From the NCBI GenBank assembly GCA_902496185.1, contig CABUZX010000019.1, positions 1 to 25,026 on the forward strand: a DNA stretch of 25,026 nt, read 5' to 3'. The DNA is from an uncultured Subdoligranulum sp. (lineage in GTDB: Bacteria; Bacillota; Clostridia; Christensenellales; CAG-314). Of the stretch, positions 7,343 to 14,676 are shown piece by piece. The position numbers and the translations under genes were made by a program. Below the pieces are notes generated by a model. The model ran no database searches and was not told the origin of the DNA. It saw only the letters and a program-made list of their open reading frames with translations. Within the stretch, counting starts at the first letter, position 1. Each line of letters starts with the position of its first letter.

Positions 7343-8635
7343 ATGAAAGTTACTATTTTGATAATAGCAATTACCGTATTGGTAATGCTTTTTAGTATTA
7401 TTACAGACAAGCGTATTCGGATAGGAAAAAAATCCTTCGGATTGTATTGTATATTGCCACCCATAGGGGCGGTAGCTTTGATTATTGCGGGTAAATTACC
7501 GATAGATACTTTAATCTCTTATTTTGTTAGCGATACTTCCGTTAATCCCATCAAAATACTGTTGCTTTTTTTGTCAATGACGGTTTTTTCGCTTGTTTTG
7601 GACGAGGCGGGATTTTTTACATACGTTGCCTCTAAAGCAGTAAAACGCACCGGCACCAATCAGCGTACTTTATTTTTTGCGTTGTTTATAACCGTTGCGT
7701 TTTTAACCGTGTTTACGTCTAACGACGTAGTGATATTGACGGTTACTCCTTTTGTTATTGCTTTTTGCAAAAAGGCAAATTGCAATCCAATGCCTCACTT
7801 GTTATTGGAGTTTGTTACGGCAAATACGTGGAGTATGTTGCTGGTAATAGGAAATCCAACGAACATTTACGTTGCTTCGGCTTACGGAATTACTTTTGTA
7901 GACTATTTTTTAATTATGGCTTTACCTACCGTAGTTTCGGGTATTGTTTCGGTGTCGGTTGTTTTTTTAATTTTTAATAAGTCCTTACGTCAGCCAATGC
8001 AACCTTGTTTTGAAGAAACAACGCTAAAAGATAAACCATTGACTATTATTGCAGGAATACATTTGTCCGTTTGTATCATTTTGTTGGCAATAAGCAATAT
8101 CATTGACATTGAAATGTGGTTGGTTAGTACGGTTACTGCTTGTTTGCTGTTGGTTTGCGTTTTGGTTTACCTTCTTGTTAGGTCAAAGCCCTTAAAGACT
8201 CTTTCCAACAGTTTAAAAAGGTTGCCGTACGAGATTATTCCGTTTGTAGTTGGTATGTTTGCTATCGTTTTGTGTCTAAGTATAGAAGGTATAGCGGAAA
8301 AAATTAATACGCTTTTAAAACCACTTGACAGTATTTTTTCTTACGGAATAGGTACTACGCTTACGGCAAACCTTATTAATAATATACCTGCTACCGTTCT
8401 TTTTGCAGAGATTTTAAAAACTTCAAAAGATATAGGCGCAATTTACGCAACGGTAATAGGTTCTAATATCGGCGCGTACGTCACACCCGTAGGGGCGTTG
8501 GCAGGTATAATGTGGCACAACATACTGTCGCACAACGGCGTAAAATTGTCTTTTGGCAGGTTTTGCACATACGGAATATTTGTTGCAGTACCTACGTTAT
8601 TGTCTGCGTTGGTTGTTCTTAAAATTATTATATAA
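7343..8635 (+). CDS. ArsB/NhaD-SLC13 superfamily anion permease, probably dicarboxylate
   Basis: An integral membrane permease of 430 residues with about eleven hydrophobic helices. Two superfamily hairpin motifs are visible: FTSNDVVILTVTP with VIGNPTNIYVASA in the first half, and NLINNIPATVLF with GSNIGAYVTPVGALAGIMW in the second, the arrangement of ArsB, CitMHS and DASS/SLC13 transporters. The substrate cannot be read from the motifs; the malic enzyme and D-malate-type dehydrogenase downstream make malate or a related dicarboxylate more likely than arsenite, and no ars genes are near. The frame is open from a TTG at 7304 inside the terminator, which I reject. The ATG at 7343 has no SD. It is probably controlled by the TetR protein upstream. 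Confidence 0.82.
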   Translation: MKVTILIIAITVLVMLFSIITDKRIRIGKKSFGLYCILPPIGAVALIIAGKLPIDTLISYFVSDTSVNPIKILLLFLSMTVFSLVLDEAGFFTYVASKAVKRTGTNQRTLFFALFITVAFLTVFTSNDVVILTVTPFVIAFCKKANCNPMPHLLLEFVTANTWSMLLVIGNPTNIYVASAYGITFVDYFLIMALPTVVSGIVSVSVVFLIFNKSLRQPMQPCFEETTLKDKPLTIIAGIHLSVCIILLAISNIIDIEMWLVSTVTACLLLVCVLVYLLVRSKPLKTLSNSLKRLPYEIIPFVVGMFAIVLCLSIEGIAEKINTLLKPLDSIFSYGIGTTLTANLINNIPATVLFAEILKTSKDIGAIYATVIGSNIGAYVTPVGALAGIMWHNILSHNGVKLSFGRFCTYGIFVAVPTLLSALVVLKIII

Positions 8636-8662
8636 ATATTTGTACTGTAAATTACTTTTAAA

Positions 8663-8691
8663 TTGACTTATTTACTCAAGTGATGTAAAAT
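8663..8691 (+). promoter_or_regulatory. Promoter of the malic enzyme operon
   Basis: A -35 TTGACT (8663-8668), a 17-bp spacer and a -10 TAAAAT (8686-8691). The start is expected near 8698, leaving a leader of about 30 nt with the SD AAGGAG. Confidence 0.78.
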
Positions 8692-8728
8692 CAAAAATAC
8701 AAGAATTAAAACCTTTAAGGAGCAAAAA

Positions 8729-9898
8729 ATGAAAGATTCCGTATCATTGCAAAAGCATTTTGAATGGAAAGGCAAAACAGAAATCAAGGTAAAAGTACCA
8801 ATAAACACTTCGGAAGAACTCGCAGTAGCATATACTCCAGGTGTCGCCGATGCTTGTATGGCAATTTATGAAAATCCCGAGTTGAGTTTTTCTTTGACGG
8901 GTAGGGCAAACGCTGTAGCCGTCATTACCGACGGTACGGCTATACTTGGACTTGGTAATATCGGTCCCGAGGCAGGTATGCCCGTTATGGAAGGAAAGTG
9001 CGCTTTGTTCAAGCGTTTTGGAAACGTAGATGCAGTACCAATTTGTTTGCGCACTACCGATACGGAAGAAATTATCAAAACCATTAAATATCTCGAAGGC
9101 AGTTTTGGCGGAATCAATCTTGAAGATATTTCCGCGCCACGTTGTTTTGAAATTGAAACTCGTCTAAAAAAAGAATTGGATATACCCGTGTTTCACGACG
9201 ACCAACACGGTACGGCAGTAGTAGTAGGAGCAGGGCTTTTAAACGGACTTAAAGTAGTGGGCAAAAGCATAGAATCCGTCAACGTCGTTATCAACGGCGC
9301 AGGCGCGGCGGGTACGGCTATTGCAAAATATTTATTGTTTATGGGGGTCAACGACGTCGTATTGTGCGATAGAGACGGTATACTTTGTCGCGGAGGAAAA
9401 TTTATTAATTCAGCGCATGAACAAATAGCGCAAATTACAAACAAATACAACAAAAAAGGCTTACTTAAGGACGCTTTGGTGGGCGCTGACGTTTTTGTGG
9501 GAGTTTCCGTGGGCAACGTAGTTACGGAAGAAATGGTTGCATCAATGAACAAAAACGCAATAGTTTTTGCAATGGCAAATCCTATTCCCGAGATTGAGCC
9601 GGAAAAAGCAAAAAAAGCAGGGGCAATGGTGGTTGGTACGGGTAGTAGTAAGCATCCCAACCAAATCAACAATGCGTTAGTTTTTCCAGGACTGTTTCGT
9701 GGGGCGCTCGATACGCGCGCAAGGGATATAAATATGGAAATGATGGTTGCCGCCAGTCGCGGTATTGCTTCCGCCGTAAAGGAAAGTGATTTACGCGCTG
9801 ACAACATTATTCCAAAAGCAGTGGACGAAACTGCTCACAATGCGGTTGCCGAAGCTGTTAGACGGGCTGCAAGAGATAGTGGTGTTGCAAGAAAATAA
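8729..9898 (+). CDS. NAD(P)-dependent malic enzyme (oxaloacetate-decarboxylating type)
   Basis: Oxidatively decarboxylates L-malate to pyruvate and CO2, producing NAD(P)H, in the cytoplasm. It has 389 residues, the short bacterial form without the phosphotransacetylase-like extension. Landmarks are the catalytic Tyr in VAYTPGVA (Tyr35), the catalytic Lys in MPVMEGK (Lys90), the metal ligands in NLEDISAP (Glu132, Asp133) and HDDQHGTA (about 156-163), and the nucleotide-binding NGAGAAGTA (about 189-197). The coenzyme preference cannot be read safely. The SD AAGGAG at 8717-8722 fixes the start. The next gene begins 30 nt after the stop and is in the same operon. Confidence 0.95.
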   Translation: MKDSVSLQKHFEWKGKTEIKVKVPINTSEELAVAYTPGVADACMAIYENPELSFSLTGRANAVAVITDGTAILGLGNIGPEAGMPVMEGKCALFKRFGNVDAVPICLRTTDTEEIIKTIKYLEGSFGGINLEDISAPRCFEIETRLKKELDIPVFHDDQHGTAVVVGAGLLNGLKVVGKSIESVNVVINGAGAAGTAIAKYLLFMGVNDVVLCDRDGILCRGGKFINSAHEQIAQITNKYNKKGLLKDALVGADVFVGVSVGNVVTEEMVASMNKNAIVFAMANPIPEIEPEKAKKAGAMVVGTGSSKHPNQINNALVFPGLFRGALDTRARDINMEMMVAASRGIASAVKESDLRADNIIPKAVDETAHNAVAEAVRRAARDSGVARK

Positions 9899-9928
9899 TT
9901 TTTGACGGATTGTTTGATTGGAGAAAAA

Positions 9929-10999
9929 ATGAAAAATTTTAAAATTGCCGTTATCGAAGGGGACGGAATAGGTGGCGAGGTTGTACGTGAAGGCATAAAG
10001 GTACTCAAAACCGTGGAGCAATTGGACAAAACTTTTAAACTTGATTTCGTTTATTTTCCTTGGGGATGCGATTATTATTTAAAAACGGGCAAAATGATGG
10101 ATGACGACGGGTTGGAAACTTTAAAAAATTATGACGCCATCTATTTGGGGGCTGTAGGGCATCCAACTGTACCCGACAGTATTTCTTTACGTCAGCTTTT
10201 GCTAAAAATCCGCGTAGGTTTTGATCAATACGTAAATTTGCGTCCCGTCAAACTTTTAAAGGGCGCGACAACTCCGCTAAAAGACAAAACTCACAGCGAC
10301 ATAGACTTTGTCGTTGTGAGAGAAAATAGCGAAGGAGAGTATTCCGGCTTGGGTGAGTGGTGCGATAAAGACAAACCTACAGAATACGTTTGTCAAACGG
10401 GCAAATTTACAAAAAAAGGCACGGAAAGAATTATCCGTTACGCTTTTGAGTTTGCAAGGAGAGAAAATCGCAAAAAAGTCACTTCCGTCACAAAGGATAA
10501 CGCTCTCAATTATTCTATGGTTTTTTGGAACAAAATTTTTGCAGAAGTAAGCAAGGATTATCCGGAAATAAAGACGGAACAACTCATGGTAGACGCTTGC
10601 AGTATGTTGTTTGTAACTCACCCTCAAAGGTTTGACGTAGTTGTAGCAAGCAATCTTTTTGGCGATATTCTGACCGATTTGGGCGCAGCTATAGCAGGCG
10701 GAATAGGTCTTGCGGTGGGCGACAATATAAATCCCGACGGAAATTTTCCGAGCATGTTTGAGTCCATTCACGGTTCTGCTCCAGATATTGCGGGCAAGGG
10801 CATTGCAAATCCTATTGCGCAGATCTGGGCAGGGGCTGATATGCTAAAATACCTTGGATACAAAAATTGGCACGATAAAATATTAAACGCTTTTGAGACG
10901 CTTTTGCAACAAAAAGACGTTTTGACCCCTGACCTTGACGGAAACGCAACAACCGAGCAAGTGGGGGATGAAATTTGCCGTTTGATTAAAAATACCTAA
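9929..10999 (+). CDS. Beta-decarboxylating dehydrogenase, D-malate/tartrate dehydrogenase type (DmlA/TtuC-like)
   Basis: Member of the isocitrate/isopropylmalate dehydrogenase family; oxidises a 2-hydroxy acid at C2 and decarboxylates it with NAD and a divalent metal. It has 356 residues. Landmarks are AVIEGDGIGGEV at the N-terminus, YFPWGCDYY and YLGAVGHP, RENSEGEYSG, the metal Asp region SNLFGDILTDLGAA and ESIHGSAPDIAGKGIANP. The WGCDYY, GFDQYVNLRP and FPSMFESIHGSAPDI stretches resemble tartrate/D-malate dehydrogenases more than LeuB or Icd. The frame opens at 9902, but the ATG at 9929 has the SD TTGGAG and gives the normal N-terminus. Its pairing with malic enzyme suggests both malate enantiomers are routed to pyruvate; this is inference, and 3-isopropylmalate or isocitrate activity is not excluded. 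Confidence 0.88.
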   Translation: MKNFKIAVIEGDGIGGEVVREGIKVLKTVEQLDKTFKLDFVYFPWGCDYYLKTGKMMDDDGLETLKNYDAIYLGAVGHPTVPDSISLRQLLLKIRVGFDQYVNLRPVKLLKGATTPLKDKTHSDIDFVVVRENSEGEYSGLGEWCDKDKPTEYVCQTGKFTKKGTERIIRYAFEFARRENRKKVTSVTKDNALNYSMVFWNKIFAEVSKDYPEIKTEQLMVDACSMLFVTHPQRFDVVVASNLFGDILTDLGAAIAGGIGLAVGDNINPDGNFPSMFESIHGSAPDIAGKGIANPIAQIWAGADMLKYLGYKNWHDKILNAFETLLQQKDVLTPDLDGNATTEQVGDEICRLIKNT

Positions 11000-11003
11000 C
11001 GTA

Positions 11004-11038
11004 AAAACCCCCATCCGAAAGTGTCGGATAGGGGTTTT
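11004..11038. terminator. Bidirectional terminator between the dehydrogenase and tRNA-Val
   Basis: A 15-bp stem with one mismatch (11004-11018 with 11024-11038) and a 5-nt loop, with A/T-rich flanks in both directions. It serves the plus-strand dehydrogenase operon and, on the minus strand, starts 1 nt after the encoded CCA of tRNA-Val. Confidence 0.9.
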
Positions 11039-11039
11039 G

Positions 11040-11115
11040 TGGTGGGCAATAAGGGACTCGAACCCCTGGCTTCCTCCATGTGACGGAGGCACTCTACCAA
11101 CTGAGTCAATTGCCC
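11040..11115 (-). tRNA. tRNA-Val(CAC)
   Basis: On the minus strand a full cloverleaf can be folded. The acceptor stem is GGGCAAT/ATTGCCC, the D stem ACTC/GAGT with loop AGTTGGTA, the anticodon stem CCTCC/GGAGG with loop GTCACAT (U33 then CAC) and the T arm AGGGG-TTCGAGT-CCCTT with one G-U pair. The discriminator is A73, followed by an encoded CCA. It reads GUG codons. Position 32 is G rather than the usual pyrimidine. Confidence 0.9.
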
Positions 11116-11130
11116 AAAAAACATAACAAT

Positions 11131-11136
11131 ATTATA
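11131..11136 (-). promoter_or_regulatory. Possible -10 box for tRNA-Val
   Basis: A minus-strand TATAAT lies about 16 nt upstream of the mature tRNA 5' end. No convincing -35 is seen at the right distance, so this is weak. Confidence 0.35.
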
Positions 11137-11181
11137 ATAGCAAAATCATATAAAAAAAGCAACAATTATTGTTTAAAAAAA

Positions 11182-11227
11182 TTGACAAAAATCATTTATT
11201 TTGTTAATATAAGTTGTGCAATATAAT
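11182..11227 (+). promoter_or_regulatory. Promoter region of tRNA-Ser
   Basis: A perfect -35 TTGACA (11182-11187) is followed after 17 bp by TAATAT (11205-11210). A perfect TATAAT also occurs at 11222-11227 but has a poorer -35 (TTTTGT or TTGTTA). Either would give a long 5' leader (about 60-80 nt) before the tRNA, which must be removed by RNase P. Confidence 0.7.
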
Positions 11228-11252
11228 ATTGCGTTTTTTTATTAATACGGAG

Positions 11253-11280
11253 AATTATATTACCTATAGGTGATGTAATT
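11253..11280 (+). other. Predicted RNA hairpin in the tRNA-Ser precursor leader
   Basis: AATTATATTACC (11253-11264) and GGTGATGTAATT (11269-11280) pair along all 12 positions as RNA, counting two G-U pairs, around a TATA loop. It sits 16 nt before the mature tRNA. Its role is unknown; it could be a processing or stability element. Confidence 0.45.
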
Positions 11281-11296
11281 ATATAAGCAAATCTAC

Positions 11297-11385
11297 GGAG
11301 GATTATCGAAGCGGTCATAACGAGGCGGTCTTGAAAACCGTTTGCCTTCACGGGCACGGGGGTTCGAATCCCTCATCCTCCGCCA
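11297..11385 (+). tRNA. tRNA-Ser(UGA)
   Basis: An 89-nt class II tRNA with acceptor stem GGAGGAT/ATCCTCC, a long variable arm, anticodon stem CGGT/ACCG around loop CTTGAAA (anticodon TGA), T arm GGGGG-TTCGAAT-CCCTC, discriminator G and an encoded CCA. It reads UCN codons, mainly UCA. Confidence 0.95.
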
Positions 11386-11390
11386 AGAGC

Positions 11391-11426
11391 AACTCGTTTG
11401 AACTTTTTACGTTCAGACGAGTTTTT
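11391..11426 (+). terminator. Terminator after tRNA-Ser
   Basis: A 13-bp stem (11391-11403 with 11411-11423, one G-U pair as RNA) with a 7-nt loop followed by a T-rich stretch, 5 nt after the tRNA. Confidence 0.88.
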
Positions 11427-11521
11427 ATATTTTTCGTGATTTTACGCCTACAAACTTTTAAAAATGTAGAAAAATTTCAATAAACTTTTTCTTAAATTTA
11501 ACAGTATTAACAGGTAAATAC

Positions 11522-11550
11522 TTGACATTGTTTAAAAATATGGATATATA
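11522..11550 (+). promoter_or_regulatory. Promoter of the ABC transporter gene
   Basis: A perfect -35 TTGACA (11522-11527), a 17-bp spacer and a -10 TATATA (11545-11550). A start near 11557 leaves a leader of about 23 nt containing the SD. The rest of 11427-11521 shows only A/T-rich sequence with no gene or clear element. Confidence 0.72.
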
Positions 11551-11579
11551 TTATTTAATAAAATAACATGGAGGGATAC

Positions 11580-14500
11580 ATGTTACAACTGAAGGGTATC
11601 AAAAAAGATTATCCGGTCGGCGACGGCGTTGTTCATGCTCTTAAGGGTGTGGACTTGGATTTCAGGCAAAACGAATTTGTGTCTATATTAGGTCCGTCCG
11701 GCTGTGGAAAAACCACCATGCTCAACGTTATTGGCGGACTTGATCGTTGTTCCGAGGGGGATTTAATCATTAACGGAAAATCCACCAAAAATTTTAACGA
11801 CAGGGATTTGGATGCGTATAGAAATCACTCTATAGGATTTGTTTTTCAGACTTACAATCTTATTCCGCATCAAACCGTTTTGCAAAACGTAGAAATATCG
11901 TTGGCCCTCTCGGGAGTTTCTAAAGCGGAGCGTCGCGAAAGAGCAAAAAAGGCATTGATTGCAGTAGGGCTTGAAACTCAGTTTAACAAAAAACCGAGCG
12001 AAATGTCCGGCGGACAAATGCAAAGGGTGGCGATTGCCCGCGCGCTTGTTAACAATCCCGATATAATCCTTGCAGACGAGCCTACCGGCGCACTTGACAC
12101 AGAGACAAGTTTGCAGGTTATGGCTATTCTTAAAGAAATTTCTAAAGACCGTCTTGTTGTGATGGTTACGCACAATCCCGATCTTGCAGAAAAGTATTCT
12201 ACAAGGATAGTCCGTATGCTGGACGGTAAAGTTACAAGTGATTCTGCGCCGTTGACTAAAGAAGAACTAATGGCAGAACGCCAAAAGGAAGAAGATCTCA
12301 ACAAAGCAAAAACTATCCAAATCGGCAAAAGAAAAAAGCTCAATAAAAAACCATCAATGTCTTTATGGACTTCCTTTGCATTGTCTCTCAAAAATTTATT
12401 TACAAAAAAAGGTCGTACTATACTGACTTCTTTTGCGGGTAGTATAGGTATAATAGGTATTGCGCTTATATTTGCGGTTTCGCAAGGGATGACAAATTAT
12501 ATAAACATAGTTCAGGAAGAAACTCTTGCGTCATACCCACTTTCTATTCAGTCGGAACATACTGATATTGGGGCAATGTTGCAATCCTTTATGGAGTCGG
12601 CAATCAGTAAGGGCGAGCACGACAATGACGGAGTGTATGAAAAAAGCGCCTTGTATGACCTTGTAAAAGCGCTTAATGCGCAAGAAACACAGCAGAACGA
12701 TTTAAAATCATTTAAGTCATATATTGAAAGTGAACTTGCAAAAGAAGCTGATCAATCAGTACTTCAATCCGCTCTGTCGGGGAGAAAATATACCTACGAT
12801 TTTGATATGCTTATATATACCAAAAACCTTGATGGAAAAATCATACAATCCGATACTCAAGCTCTGATGATGGATATGATGATAAGATATTTGGGTTCTG
12901 CAAGTATTTCGGATACAACGGGTTCTTCGGCAAGTAATATGCCTATGGGGCAAATGATGTCCTCAATGAGTTTATGGCAAGAAATGTTGTCTGGAGATAA
13001 CGGAAGCCTTATTAATCCTATTATTGAAAAACAGTACGATTTAATTTACGGCGGATGGCCTACGGCTTACAATCAAGTTGTATTAGTTGTTGACGAAAAC
13101 AATGAAATTGACGATATGACTTTATATGCTTTGGGACTTAAATCCGAAGAAGAAATAAATACGATAATTGATTCAGCGCTCAACAAGACGCCCTTGCCTG
13201 AAAATAATGAAAAAAAGTGGACTTTTGAAGAAATTTGCGGTATGGAGTTCAAAACCGTGCTTAATGCAAGTTGTTATCAATACGATCCCATAACAAACAC
13301 TTATAAAGATTTGCGTGATACTGAGCAAGGTATGAAGTATTTGTACGACAACGGTATAAAAATGCAAGTTGCAGGAATTATTCGTCCTAAAGCAGACGCC
13401 TTGTCGCCAATGTTGACGGGTACAATTGGATATACCTATAAACTTACGGAATACGTTGTAAATCAAAACAAAAACTCTTCCGCAATAGAGGCGCAACTTG
13501 CAACGCCTAACGTTGACGTTTTTACGGGCTTGCCTTTTGAAGAGGGCGGTTCAAAAATGACTGCCGAAGAAAAGGCAATGGACTTTAAAGAATACGTTGC
13601 TACGCTAAACACGGCAGGCAAAGCCGACGCCTATCTAAAAATAATGAGCATAATGCCTGAAGAACAGTTTAATTTAGCCTTGGCGCAACAAATGGCGTCC
13701 GTTACAAAAGATCAAATGGTTGAACTCATGGTAATGGCAATGGTGCAACAAACGGGTATGTCGGAAGATCAAATTCGAAATTATATAAATCAAATAAGTG
13801 AAGAAGATCTTACTGCGTTGTTTACTAAATTAGTATCAGAACAAATCAAAGCAACCTATGCAAAGCAAGTGCAAACTGTGCTCGCAACCAAATCCATAGA
13901 GGAAAAGGCAATGGCATTTGATTTAGCATTGCCCAACTATACTACGGAGCAATGCGCCGTTTATTATGAAGAAGTACTGACATTTTCGCAAAGTACTTAC
14001 GAAAATAATTTAAAAATACTTGGATATATTGATTTAGACACGCCGTCGTCAGTCGGTTTGTACGCTTCGTCTTTTGAAAATAAGGAACTAATAGAAGAGG
14101 CAATTAGCTCTTATAACGCAACGGTTGATGAAACTTCAAAAATAAGTTATACTGATTACGTTGGACTTATGATGTCGTCCATTACTACGATTATTGACGC
14201 TATTACTTACGTATTAATTGGATTTGTAGCCGTGTCGTTAGTTGTTTCTTCAATAATGATAGGCGTAATAACTCTTATTTCCGTTCAGGAAAGAACCAAA
14301 GAAATAGGTATTTTGCGCGCAATCGGCGCATCAAAACGTAACGTGTCCACAATGTTCAATGCAGAAACAGTTATTATAGGATTTGCGTCGGGATTGTTTG
14401 GAGTTTTGCTGACCTATTTGTTGTGTATTCCGATAAACGCTATACTTAACGCTCTTACGGGTATCGCCAATTTAAGAGCTTTTTTGCCTCCGCAAGTGGC

Positions 14501-14606
14501 GCTGATATTGATAGTAATAAGTATATTGTTGACGCTTGTTGCGGGTATTATTCCTTCGCGTAGCGCGTCCAAAAAAGATCCTGTAGTTGCTCTTAGGAGC
14601 GAATAA
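11580..14606 (+). CDS. MacB/FtsX-type ABC transporter, fused ATPase and permease with a large extracytoplasmic domain
   Basis: A 1008-residue fusion. The N-terminal ATPase (about 1-220) carries Walker A GPSGCGKT (38-45), Q-loop Gln90, the signature SGGQ (143-146), Walker B ILADE (163-167) and H-loop His198, and resembles the LolD/MacB group. A linker (221-275) leads to the first transmembrane helix (about 281-301), then an extracytoplasmic region of roughly 560 residues, then three C-terminal helices of the FtsX fold with the cytoplasmic QERTKEIGILRAIGAS loop. Such proteins work by mechanotransmission, handling peptides, lipoproteins or antibiotics, or acting in envelope functions; the substrate cannot be inferred. 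The frame opens at an ATG at 11568, but that codon overlaps the SD GGAGGG (11570-11575), which serves the ATG at 11580. It stands alone, with no two-component system beside it. Confidence 0.92.
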   Translation: MLQLKGIKKDYPVGDGVVHALKGVDLDFRQNEFVSILGPSGCGKTTMLNVIGGLDRCSEGDLIINGKSTKNFNDRDLDAYRNHSIGFVFQTYNLIPHQTVLQNVEISLALSGVSKAERRERAKKALIAVGLETQFNKKPSEMSGGQMQRVAIARALVNNPDIILADEPTGALDTETSLQVMAILKEISKDRLVVMVTHNPDLAEKYSTRIVRMLDGKVTSDSAPLTKEELMAERQKEEDLNKAKTIQIGKRKKLNKKPSMSLWTSFALSLKNLFTKKGRTILTSFAGSIGIIGIALIFAVSQGMTNYINIVQEETLASYPLSIQSEHTDIGAMLQSFMESAISKGEHDNDGVYEKSALYDLVKALNAQETQQNDLKSFKSYIESELAKEADQSVLQSALSGRKYTYDFDMLIYTKNLDGKIIQSDTQALMMDMMIRYLGSASISDTTGSSASNMPMGQMMSSMSLWQEMLSGDNGSLINPIIEKQYDLIYGGWPTAYNQVVLVVDENNEIDDMTLYALGLKSEEEINTIIDSALNKTPLPENNEKKWTFEEICGMEFKTVLNASCYQYDPITNTYKDLRDTEQGMKYLYDNGIKMQVAGIIRPKADALSPMLTGTIGYTYKLTEYVVNQNKNSSAIEAQLATPNVDVFTGLPFEEGGSKMTAEEKAMDFKEYVATLNTAGKADAYLKIMSIMPEEQFNLALAQQMASVTKDQMVELMVMAMVQQTGMSEDQIRNYINQISEEDLTALFTKLVSEQIKATYAKQVQTVLATKSIEEKAMAFDLALPNYTTEQCAVYYEEVLTFSQSTYENNLKILGYIDLDTPSSVGLYASSFENKELIEEAISSYNATVDETSKISYTDYVGLMMSSITTIIDAITYVLIGFVAVSLVVSSIMIGVITLISVQERTKEIGILRAIGASKRNVSTMFNAETVIIGFASGLFGVLLTYLLCIPINAILNALTGIANLRAFLPPQVALILIVISILLTLVAGIIPSRSASKKDPVVALRSE

Positions 14607-14640
14607 TTAAAAAGCATTACCTTTTGGTAATGCTTTTTAA
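14607..14640. terminator. Bidirectional terminator between the ABC transporter and the giant helicase
   Basis: A perfect 15-bp inverted repeat (14607-14621 with 14626-14640) with a 4-nt loop; the arms start and end with T/A runs, so it works in both directions. It serves the convergent genes ending at 14606 (plus) and 14677 (minus). Confidence 0.92.
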
Positions 14641-14676
14641 ATTTAACACGCTTTTTTTGTATAAAATTAATTATTT

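Noticed and set aside
9193..9807. A 204-residue open frame on the minus strand inside the malic enzyme gene
   Set aside because: It is an antisense shadow of a clearly coding gene; the composition is Ser/Pro/Thr rich with no SD and no recognisable family.
9902..9928. N-terminal extension of the dehydrogenase from 9902
   Set aside because: The TTGGAG SD and the family N-terminus KIAVIEGDGIG both place the start at 9929.
10277..10771. A 164-residue minus-strand open frame inside the dehydrogenase gene
   Set aside because: It lies wholly within a conserved enzyme gene on the other strand and shows no family features.
11218..11240. Hairpin GCAATA-TAA-TATTGC plus T run, read as an attenuator before tRNA-Ser
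   Set aside because: The stem is six mostly A-T pairs and coincides with a perfect TATAAT that may itself be the -10 box, so a terminator call is not supported.
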